A DNA stretch of 15,307 bases from DSAR01 sp034437315. Its GTDB lineage: Bacteria; Chloroflexota; Anaerolineae; B4-G1. A program made the position numbers and the translations under genes. Shown piece after piece: positions 6,275 to 13,566 of the stretch. Each line of letters begins with the position of its first letter. Within the stretch, counting starts at the first letter, position 1. The stretch covers positions 1-15,307 of the forward strand of contig DAOTUC010000254.1 in assembly GCA_034437315.1 (NCBI GenBank), in the 5' to 3' direction. The notes under the pieces were generated by a model. The model was not told where the DNA came from. It saw only the letters and a program-made list of their open reading frames with translations, and made no database searches.

Positions 6275-7066
6275 TTGACCCTACCGCAAACTGTAGCAAT
6301 TCTAGACATCCAACAGGAAACCCGCACCATTCGCACCTTCGTGCTGGACGCCGAGTTGCGCGAAGCGACGCCGGGGCAATTCGTCATGTTGTGGCTGCCC
6401 GACGTGGACGAGAAGCCCATGTCCATCGCCTCCCCCGCCCCACTGACCGTCACCGTCGCCCGGGTGGGGCCGTTTAGTACAGTGTTGCACCGGCGCAAGG
6501 TGGGCGACAAGATGGGTTGGCGAGGGCCTTATGGTCACGGGTATTCACTACACGAAGAAAAACCGGCCATCCTGATCGCCGGAGGATGCGGCGTGGGACC
6601 GATTTACTTCCTGGCCCAACAGGCCGTCGAAAAAGGCATGCCAACCACGGTCGCCGTCGGCGCTCATTCTGAAGACGCGCTGCCCTACGCCGAGAAATTC
6701 CGCGCGCTGGGCGTGGAACTCATTCTGGCGACCGACGACGGCACGTTTGGTCACCGGGGATTGATCACTGACGTCGTCTGGCGACAAATACCGCCGGAAC
6801 AACGCCAATCCGCCGCCATCTACGCCTGCGGCCCGGAACCGATGCTGGTCGCGCTGCACCGTCTATGCCGTGAGCACGACCTACCGGGCCAGTTGAGTGT
6901 GGAACGGTATATGAAATGTGGTTTCGGCATCTGTGGACAATGCGCTATGGACGGGCTGCTGGTCTGCCAGGACGGCCCCGTCTTCGAGGTGGAAGAACTG
7001 GATGGACTGCGGGATTTCGGTCACGCCCACCGCACAGCCACCGGCCGGCGGTTGCCCCTGCATTGA
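6275..7066 (+). CDS. PyrK-like FAD/NAD(P)/[2Fe-2S] electron-transfer subunit
   Basis: A 263-residue ferredoxin-reductase-type flavoprotein that resembles the electron-transfer subunit of class 1B dihydroorotate dehydrogenase (PyrK), which passes electrons from the dihydroorotate dehydrogenase flavin to NAD+. The order of domains fits. An FAD barrel carries KPMS at 47-50, a variant of RPxS. A nucleotide-binding domain has GGCGVGP at 103-109, TDDGTFGHRG at 153-162 and CGPEPM at 185-190. Four C-terminal cysteines, C215-x4-C220-x2-C223-x7-C231, bind a [2Fe-2S] cluster and are followed by DGPVF. The last spacing is shorter than in the Lactococcus protein and resembles archaeal-type PyrK. No pyrD or other pyrimidine gene is next to it; instead it lies 38 bases after an acyl-CoA mutase. 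It may be a true PyrK whose partner is elsewhere, or a reductase serving another enzyme. It starts with TTG. Confidence 0.85.
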   Translation: MTLPQTVAILDIQQETRTIRTFVLDAELREATPGQFVMLWLPDVDEKPMSIASPAPLTVTVARVGPFSTVLHRRKVGDKMGWRGPYGHGYSLHEEKPAILIAGGCGVGPIYFLAQQAVEKGMPTTVAVGAHSEDALPYAEKFRALGVELILATDDGTFGHRGLITDVVWRQIPPEQRQSAAIYACGPEPMLVALHRLCREHDLPGQLSVERYMKCGFGICGQCAMDGLLVCQDGPVFEVEELDGLRDFGHAHRTATGRRLPLH

Positions 7067-7094
7067 CGGCTGAGGACGGCCGAAGTCTGAGGTT

Positions 7095-8231
7095 TTAGGA
7101 ACGCATTTTCCAACCGACCGCGAGGCCCAGCAATACAATGGCGGCCGTCAAGCTGTACATCACGCCGTACCCCATCACACCCGCCAGCGCGCCCAGTCCC
7201 CAGGCGCCCAGGCCAACGATCAAATCAAAAGCGGTGTAGAGAATGGCGGACGCGCTCCCCCGCGCGTCCGCATTAACGCTGCGCTGGACGCGGGTATCGA
7301 ATCCGACGCGGGCCGCGCCATGGCCCGCGCCAAACAGAGCCGCCAAAACCGTCATACCGAGGGCATTGCTCGTGTAAGCCAAACCCCACATTGAGAGACC
7401 GGATAACGCAATGCCCAGCATGACGGTCCGCCGGACGCCCCAACGGTCAATGGCCCGCCCGGCAATCGGTTGCGCCAACGAGGAGGCAAGCGCGTAACTC
7501 ATAAAGGCCCACCCGACGCCTGCGATAGAGCGCGCTTCGGACAGCAGCGGCAAGAAGGTGATGAACGCGCCGAAAGGCAATCCCAACAACGCCATCCCCA
7601 ACGCGCCGAGGCGAATCGTGCGCCGCTTCAGCAATTGCAGGCTGGAACCGGTCAACGCTTCGCCATTGTTGGACTTACGCCCCGGCAGCGCAAAAGTAAT
7701 CATCAAACCCGCGCCGCCGATTCCGCCCAGCAGGGTGAACAGAGATCGCCACCCCACCCGCCTCTCCATCGCCTCACCAAACAGGGGCGCAACCGTCATT
7801 GTCACGGTCGAGGCCGCGTTCGCGACGCCGAATCCCTCGCCGTAGCGCGCTTCCGGCAGCCAATCGGCGACGAAGGCCTGGTATCCGGTGCTAAAAAGCG
7901 CCATTCCCGCGCCGTGAATGGCGCGCACCGCCAACAGCCCCGGCACGCCAGCGACGAGGCCGTAGAGCAAGGGAGCGCCGCCGAACATCAGCCCGCCCAG
8001 GATGAGCGCCGGTTTGCGCCCCCAGCGATCGGTCAGAAGTCCGGCCGGGGGACGGGTCAGCACGGCAAAGAGCGCGAAGACCCACGTCGACGCGCCGGTG
8101 TCCACCGACCCGCCGCCCAGATCGATCACATATAAGGGTAAGATGGAGAAAAGCGCGTGAAAGCTGAAGAAAAGCAGCAGCGTCGCCGCCACCGCAGCGA
8201 AAAAAGGCCAGGGATATGGGGTATCACGCAT
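7095..8231 (-). CDS. Major facilitator superfamily (MFS) transporter
   Basis: A 378-residue polytopic protein with the hydrophobic pattern of a 12-helix MFS carrier. The MFS motif A between helices 2 and 3 is clear (GLLTDRWGRKPALI), and a degenerate copy occurs in the second half (GRAIDRWGVRRTVML), as expected for the duplicated six-helix fold. The substrate cannot be told; the sequence looks like drug/sugar-efflux type MFS proteins. I prefer the ATG at 8231, with AAGG eight bases upstream, over an in-frame GTG at 8255 that would add eight residues and has GGAG only three bases away. It is the last gene of the - strand operon, 50 bases after the NHL-fusion gene (26 if GTG is used), and its stop is 28 bases from the stop of the convergent PyrK-like gene. 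Confidence 0.93.
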   Translation of the reverse strand: MRDTPYPWPFFAAVAATLLLFFSFHALFSILPLYVIDLGGGSVDTGASTWVFALFAVLTRPPAGLLTDRWGRKPALILGGLMFGGAPLLYGLVAGVPGLLAVRAIHGAGMALFSTGYQAFVADWLPEARYGEGFGVANAASTVTMTVAPLFGEAMERRVGWRSLFTLLGGIGGAGLMITFALPGRKSNNGEALTGSSLQLLKRRTIRLGALGMALLGLPFGAFITFLPLLSEARSIAGVGWAFMSYALASSLAQPIAGRAIDRWGVRRTVMLGIALSGLSMWGLAYTSNALGMTVLAALFGAGHGAARVGFDTRVQRSVNADARGSASAILYTAFDLIVGLGAWGLGALAGVMGYGVMYSLTAAIVLLGLAVGWKMRS

Positions 8232-8281
8232 GATAACTGCCTTGGATACGTCCACCCGCTCCGAATGCTGCTCGGCTCTCT

Positions 8282-11200
8282 CTATTGTTCCTCTCCCACA
8301 ATCGAAAATTCGAGGGGATCGAAGACCAGGATCCGGTTGCCGTGGGTATCTGCCACGTAGATGACGCCCTCGTCCGACACGGCGATGCCTGTGGGCAGGG
8401 TGAAGGAGGTATCATCCATCCCGTACTGCCCGAACGACAGAATGTAATTCCCCATTCGATCGAAGACCAGAATCCGGTAGTGACCGGGATCGGTGACGTA
8501 GACGCGCCCCTGTCCATCGAGCGCCAGGTAGGGCTTCTCGTCGCCCAGGCCGACGTCCCACCCGGCGATGGGCCATTGACGGACGAAATCGCCGTTCGGT
8601 CGGAAGACCTGCACACGCCGGTTCCACGTATCGGCTACGTAGACCTCCTGATGCTCCGCATCGAAGGCGACGCCCACCGGTTCGTCCATGTAACCCTCCA
8701 GGACGCCGCCCCCGCCCCACTGGAAAACGAACGTCCCATCCGGTTCGAAGACTTGCACGCGCTTATTGCCGGTGTCGCTCACGTAGACCCGCCCGTCCGG
8801 CCCCAGGGCGACGTCGCGCGGCCCGTAGAAAGCGCTGCGGCCGGCAGGCTGATCAATCCCATACTGTCCGAACACGCCCCACGCCTGAAGCAAGTCGCCC
8901 TCCAGACTCAACTTCTGAATGCGATGGTTCCAGGTGTCAGCGACGTAGACCACATCGGATCCGACAGCGACGCCCCAGGGATCGTTAAAGCCCTGAGCGA
9001 GCCCCGACTCCGTCTCCTGGGTCGAATGCGCGCCCCATTCGCCGAGGAAAACGCCTTCGGGGGAGAACTTTTGGATGCGGTGGTTCAAACCATCGACGAT
9101 GTACAGCACGCCGTCTGGGCCAATGGCGATATCACGCGGGCCCTCGAACATCCCCGGCCCAGCCCCTTGCCCGCCAAACACCTGCCGGGCGGTGATCTCG
9201 CGCCAGTTCGGGTAAAAGGTCTCCGTCTGCTCGTGGGGATCGAAGGGGCCTAAAGCCTCATCATCGTCCATCTCAATCATCCCCAGATCCCATATCTCGG
9301 CCGCCAGGTCGCGGCGGATGTAGAGCCGGTAATCGCTGCGCAATGGCCATTTATCCAGGACGTGGGTCTTACCGGTCAGTTCATCGTAACGCCGGTAGTC
9401 TCTATCATACCAGATGTCCCACAGGGCGGCCCGCACGTTTGAATCGGTCAATAGGGGACGCAACCATTCGAGGTCGCGATAATCCTCCATCGGCCACCAG
9501 AGATAGATGTAGGTGTCGACCAGGTAATCGCGGCCCATGTAGGGGGCGACGGCGTCCCACTGATCGCGCCCGGCGATGACGATAGGCGCATCCAACGCAT
9601 CCCGCGATGGATTTTCACCGTAGAACACCGCGTTGGAGAAGTTACGCAATTGCCAATACCACAGGGTCGATCCATCGGAACCGTAGGCTACTTTGACGTG
9701 TTCGGGGATGCCTGTGGCGCGACGGGATATTTCGCGGATGCGATCCATCGTATCGTGCACGGCGGGGGCCGCGTGGGCGTAGACGAGGAATTCGGTGGGA
9801 TAATCGTAGGTGACGAAGCAAAAGCGCCAGGCGGTGCGCATCGTGAGCGCTATGGGGATCAGGAGAGCGATGAGCAGCAGGACCCGCGTCGTCGTGCGCC
9901 AACCGCTGCGATAGGCCAGGTAGATCAATCCACCGCCGAATCCTAGCACGCCCAGGAAACCGCCGATGAAGCGCCCGGTGTTATTCAACTGCGCCAGCTC
10001 ATAACCGCCGAAGACGCCGGAACCCAGCGCGGAGAAGAAGGCCGCCAACGCCGCCGCGAAGGGGGGCGCCAGGAGCACGACCAACCAGATGCGGCGCTCA
10101 ATCACCCGCCGCCAGTCGACCCGCTCGATCAAGCGCCCCGCCAGCCAGCCGGACAACAGGATCATGGGCAGCGCGATGTGGACGGTCAGCCACGGCATGC
10201 GCTCGCCGGCGTAGGAATAACCGGTCCAGGCGGTCGCCGTCCACCAGAGCAAAAAGGACACGAAGACGAGCGGCGCGCCCGTAACGCGGGATTTGCGCAC
10301 ATCTACGACCGTCCCATTTTCGGGCGAGGGGGCCTCATCCGGCGTTTCAGAGGCGACTAAATTGAGGTAACGTCCACCGAACAGGTAGGTCAGGTACCCA
10401 CCAGCGACGAGCGTCAATAACGCCGGTAGGTATTCGTAAAAGAAAACCATCAGCACGTAGTAGTATTGCGGTTGACTTCCCCGCTGGACCTCGTGTTGGG
10501 CCAACCAGTAGCCCAGCGACCCGACCATCCCACTGGCGATGCCGGAGCCATTGGTGAAGACGGTGGTGAATAGCACGACGAAGATGGCGTAATGGAACGC
10601 CGCCGCAATCGACCAGCGCCGCCAATTCCAGAGCAACCCGATCACAGCCGACACGATCAGCAGCCCGCAGGTAATGGCGGCGGAATAATAGATGGTCGGC
10701 GGGTTGTAATCCAACGACTCGAACCCAGCCGCCTCGATCAACAACGGGGAAAGAAAAGGCAAACAAAGCGTGCCCAGGACGATGATCAAGTCAAAGGCGC
10801 GATACGCCCGCCAGGTCGGCCAGGTCCCGACCAGGACGACCCCCAGGGCGCATAACAGGGCCAACCCGGTCAGTATGCCGCCCGCGATAGCCCACCAGCT
10901 CACCACCGATTGGGCCGGGGATTTGATCAGGAAACCGAGGGCCAGGATCAAGAGGCCGAACAAGGCGACTAGCAAAGCGGCGCGCACCATCAATTTCAGA
11001 TTATCTCGCCAGTGCGGCGTCCAGCGCCGCCCGATGGCCTGGACAAAGAACAGCCCGATGAGGAAAAATCCAAAGATCGCGTGGTAGATGAAGGCGACCT
11101 CCTTGGTAGCGAAGCCCAGGGAGACGCCAGCCGCCAACCAATAGAGCCAGCGCGCCCGCCCGTCTCGCAGGTAGGAGAAGATCGCCCAGATCGTGATGAG

Positions 11201-11671
11201 CGCCCACAGGATGACGGGGATATCGTGCCGGATATAGCGAGAATAGTAGGCGATGGAGGGGGAGATCAACAGGAAAAAAGCGGTCGCCAACGCGCCGATG
11301 CGGCCCAACCAGCGTCGCAACAACCAGGGGAAGGCGACCAGGGCCACCCCCATCAGCGCGACCGGCACACGGGCCGCGAAATCGTTATCGCCAAAGAAGA
11401 AATAGGAAAGGGCCGTGGCGTGGAACAGGTACGGCCCGTGCATCAACGGTTGATGCTGAAAGCCGCGCCCGGTGTAGAGGTTCCACGAATACTTGGTATG
11501 GATGCTCTCGTCGTGGCTCTGCACCCGATCGCCCAGGCCCCACAGGCGCGTCGTCAAAGCGAGGATAATCAGCACGACGTAGAGCGTCTTTTCCCAATCC
11601 CAGTCGATGATGATTAAGTCATTCAACGGTTTATCTAGCGTTTTTGTATTAAGCAGCGTCGTCTGTTTCAC
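8282..11671 (-). CDS. Agl23/TIGR03663-type GT-C membrane protein fused to a six-repeat NHL beta-propeller
   Basis: A 1129-residue protein in two parts. The N-terminal part (about 1-600) is a polytopic GT-C type membrane region related to PMT/GT39 mannosyltransferases. It shows the invariant features described for TIGR03663: DE at 54-55 in SHDESIH, HGP at 78-80, and conserved arginines (Arg42, Arg145 or Arg148). A soluble segment follows, with WYWQLRNF near 670. From about residue 830 to the end are six NHL repeats, each with the pattern P-x-G/D-[IV]-A, then [LV]Y[VI]-[AST]D, then N-x-R-[IV]-x-[VK]-F; examples are GPRDIAIGPDG and VYVADTWNHRIQ. Six repeats make a closed six-bladed propeller, probably outside the membrane. 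The family is linked with lipid-linked glycan transfer or flipping, but its reaction is not established. The start is GTG 11671, with GGGAGGAG five bases upstream; a longer frame from GTG 11722 lacks such a site and overlaps the upstream gene. Confidence 0.9.
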   Translation of the reverse strand: MKQTTLLNTKTLDKPLNDLIIIDWDWEKTLYVVLIILALTTRLWGLGDRVQSHDESIHTKYSWNLYTGRGFQHQPLMHGPYLFHATALSYFFFGDNDFAARVPVALMGVALVAFPWLLRRWLGRIGALATAFFLLISPSIAYYSRYIRHDIPVILWALITIWAIFSYLRDGRARWLYWLAAGVSLGFATKEVAFIYHAIFGFFLIGLFFVQAIGRRWTPHWRDNLKLMVRAALLVALFGLLILALGFLIKSPAQSVVSWWAIAGGILTGLALLCALGVVLVGTWPTWRAYRAFDLIIVLGTLCLPFLSPLLIEAAGFESLDYNPPTIYYSAAITCGLLIVSAVIGLLWNWRRWSIAAAFHYAIFVVLFTTVFTNGSGIASGMVGSLGYWLAQHEVQRGSQPQYYYVLMVFFYEYLPALLTLVAGGYLTYLFGGRYLNLVASETPDEAPSPENGTVVDVRKSRVTGAPLVFVSFLLWWTATAWTGYSYAGERMPWLTVHIALPMILLSGWLAGRLIERVDWRRVIERRIWLVVLLAPPFAAALAAFFSALGSGVFGGYELAQLNNTGRFIGGFLGVLGFGGGLIYLAYRSGWRTTTRVLLLIALLIPIALTMRTAWRFCFVTYDYPTEFLVYAHAAPAVHDTMDRIREISRRATGIPEHVKVAYGSDGSTLWYWQLRNFSNAVFYGENPSRDALDAPIVIAGRDQWDAVAPYMGRDYLVDTYIYLWWPMEDYRDLEWLRPLLTDSNVRAALWDIWYDRDYRRYDELTGKTHVLDKWPLRSDYRLYIRRDLAAEIWDLGMIEMDDDEALGPFDPHEQTETFYPNWREITARQVFGGQGAGPGMFEGPRDIAIGPDGVLYIVDGLNHRIQKFSPEGVFLGEWGAHSTQETESGLAQGFNDPWGVAVGSDVVYVADTWNHRIQKLSLEGDLLQAWGVFGQYGIDQPAGRSAFYGPRDVALGPDGRVYVSDTGNKRVQVFEPDGTFVFQWGGGGVLEGYMDEPVGVAFDAEHQEVYVADTWNRRVQVFRPNGDFVRQWPIAGWDVGLGDEKPYLALDGQGRVYVTDPGHYRILVFDRMGNYILSFGQYGMDDTSFTLPTGIAVSDEGVIYVADTHGNRILVFDPLEFSIVGEEQ

Positions 11672-11673
11672 AC

Positions 11674-13566
11674 CTACTCCTCCCATTCTGACACCCACAA
11701 GGTGGCTGAGCCGCCGAACCACTCCTCCAGGGGCGGCGCGTCTGTCTCACGGAATAGCCACCATCTGACCAGCGCTCGGCAATCGGGCGGCCACGTCCAA
11801 ACACATCCTATGCTTTTCAGATCCCATCGCCGGCGCAGGACAAAATCTTGCCTCGCGGTCTGAGAATCCTGTATCGCGCCGGAAGCCAACGCGTCCAGGT
11901 TCCCGCCCGTCGTCACGACCACCGAGAACGGGCCAGTTGCGTCCACGCTCTCGCTCGTCGAATCGCCAATCAAATGCAGCGCGCTGAAGCCGCTATCTAG
12001 CGCGCGCAGGTACCACGTCAGGGGAGAATCGGGATCGGCCTGGACTGCCAGGCGCAGCGTGGTGGGCAAACCGGTCTCGCGCCAGGAATGCTCTTGCAAG
12101 GTTTCCACCAGGGAGCGCACGCCGAGATCGGTAGGGGCGCGCAACAACGGTTCGCGCGCATCCCAGGGGCGGACGTGCGCCACGCCCCACCCGGCAGCGA
12201 AGGTCACGCCCAGCGCGACGATACCCGTTCCCAGCGCGAGCAGGCAAGCGGATCTAGCGATGGCTATTTCCCGATCCATCGTCACGGCAAACATCGCTGT
12301 CAACAGAATCTGCAAGGCCACGGTGAGCGTCGCCAGGACCAGATCGCTCACCGCGCCAAAGGTCGCGTAACGCGCCAGCATCAGCCCGCAGTGGAGCCAC
12401 AAAAGCAACACCACGGAGAAATGCGCCCCATCGCTCAACCAGCGGTAAGGATCTCGATGGGGCGGCGCGGGCCGTGGCGAATAACGCGGATAACAAACAT
12501 CCGTATGGGCCAACTGCTCACAAGCGACGCCGACGAGCAAAGACAGGGGCAAGACCACGCCCAGCACAGACAATGGCGCGCTCCCCGGCGCAAGCATCAA
12601 CAGGAAAGCGCCGACGGCGACCCACAGGCTGACCAGAAGGCCAAAGCGGTGCCGACGCCACAGCGTCACGCCTATGCCGCCCAGGCCGAACAGCAGGGCC
12701 AGCGGCTCATAGACGAGGAGGAGCAACAACGGCGGAAGCCCCCGGATAACGGCCCGAAATCCAGCCAGCCAATCGACTAGCAAGCCGCCGACGGCGCCCA
12801 CCCCACCGCTGTTGAGCCCCAGCATCGTGGAAAAGGCCAGGAGCAGCACCGATGCGACGCCAACGAAGCGCACCCCATGGGGTCGCAACCGCGCCAGGTA
12901 CTCGTGCGGGCGTTTTCCGCCCGTCCGGCCCCAGGTCTTCTCCACGCCAACGCCCAATCGGGCGCACAGCGCCCCGGCGACGCCGAGCGCCAAGAAAATC
13001 CCGTAGGCCAACGAGCCGCCGGTCAGCGCCAGGGCGAATCCCAGCGCAGCAAGGTAGAGCCAGCGCCGGTCGGCCGTTCGGATGTTTGTTATCCGCTTCA
13101 GCAGGCGGGAGAGGCCGCCCAGGCAAAGCATCCCGCCCAGGGCGGCGAAGACCGCGCCGTCGACCTGGCGGGAGGCGACCAGACAGGCCGGCGAAATGGA
13201 CAGGTAGAATCCAGCAGCCAGCGCGCCCCAGCGCCCCACCCGATCGCGGAGCAGGAAGGGCGTCAACGTGAGCAAAGCGCCCGCTATGGCGGGCCAAAAG
13301 CGGGCCAGGCTATCGGTCGCCCGGCCGCGGAGCGTAAAGGTCGCCGTGTTCAAGGCGAAGAGCAACGGGCTGTAATCGTCGGTCTGCGGTCGCCCCTGAC
13401 CGAAGGCCGCCCGCCAGGCGAGCGTCGCCTCGTGGGCCTCGGGGACGGATAATGGCGCGAGATCGAGTTGGAAGAGGCGCAAGCTCAGGGCCAAGGCCAG
13501 GACGAGCAGCCACAGGCCTACTTCGACGGTCATGCGTCGTTTCGGACGTGTTTTTTCATCTATCAT
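11674..13566 (-). CDS. Divergent GT39/GT-C-like integral membrane protein
   Basis: A 630-residue, very hydrophobic protein with a short basic N-terminus, a first membrane helix at about 16-34, and an outside loop APLSVPEAHEATLAWRA (37-53). In GT39/PMT-like enzymes this loop carries the catalytic acidic motif (usually DE); here acidic residues Glu43 and Glu46 occupy it. Many further membrane helices follow to about residue 470. The C-terminal tail (514-630) is soluble and contains SPLTWYLRA and RWWLFRE, resembling the soluble segment behind the membrane part of the adjacent Agl23-type protein, so the two may be diverged paralogues. The probable role is transfer of a sugar from a polyprenyl-phosphate donor on the outer face of the membrane, but catalysis is unproven. 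The ATG at 13566 overlaps the end of the DUF2298 gene by 11 bases, and the stop lies two bases before the next start, so translation is coupled on both sides. Confidence 0.75.
   Translation of the reverse strand: MIDEKTRPKRRMTVEVGLWLLVLALALSLRLFQLDLAPLSVPEAHEATLAWRAAFGQGRPQTDDYSPLLFALNTATFTLRGRATDSLARFWPAIAGALLTLTPFLLRDRVGRWGALAAGFYLSISPACLVASRQVDGAVFAALGGMLCLGGLSRLLKRITNIRTADRRWLYLAALGFALALTGGSLAYGIFLALGVAGALCARLGVGVEKTWGRTGGKRPHEYLARLRPHGVRFVGVASVLLLAFSTMLGLNSGGVGAVGGLLVDWLAGFRAVIRGLPPLLLLLVYEPLALLFGLGGIGVTLWRRHRFGLLVSLWVAVGAFLLMLAPGSAPLSVLGVVLPLSLLVGVACEQLAHTDVCYPRYSPRPAPPHRDPYRWLSDGAHFSVVLLLWLHCGLMLARYATFGAVSDLVLATLTVALQILLTAMFAVTMDREIAIARSACLLALGTGIVALGVTFAAGWGVAHVRPWDAREPLLRAPTDLGVRSLVETLQEHSWRETGLPTTLRLAVQADPDSPLTWYLRALDSGFSALHLIGDSTSESVDATGPFSVVVTTGGNLDALASGAIQDSQTARQDFVLRRRWDLKSIGCVWTWPPDCRALVRWWLFRETDAPPLEEWFGGSATLWVSEWEE
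11677..11684 (-). promoter_or_regulatory. Shine-Dalgarno GGGAGGAG inside the end of the upstream gene
   Basis: On the - strand GGGAGGAG forms part of the last three sense codons (Trp-Glu-Glu) of the upstream GT-C-like gene. Its TAG stop at 11676-11674 is followed after two bases by the GTG at 11671. This near-complete match to the anti-Shine-Dalgarno, 5 bases from GTG, decides the start of the Agl23-NHL gene and indicates translational coupling. Confidence 0.85.

Noticed and set aside
7067..7094. Possible terminator between the convergent PyrK-like and MFS genes
   Set aside because: A 4-bp stem CGGC/GCCG can be drawn near 7069-7083, but it is weak and lacks a U-tract on either strand. I do not call a terminator.
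8285..9253. A 322-codon open frame on the + strand antisense to the NHL repeats
   Set aside because: It lies wholly inside the well-supported NHL coding region, its composition follows from GC-rich codons read on the other strand, and it shows no recognisable domain or ribosome site.
11672..11722. Longer N-terminus of the Agl23-NHL protein starting at GTG 11722 or ATG 11686
   Set aside because: The extra residues overlap the upstream gene, and the strong GGGAGGAG with 5-base spacing points to GTG 11671.
12088..12780. A 230-codon + strand frame antisense to the GT39-like gene
   Set aside because: It gives a Gln/Arg/His-rich, repeat-like translation with no domain, and is fully covered by a coupled operon gene on the other strand.
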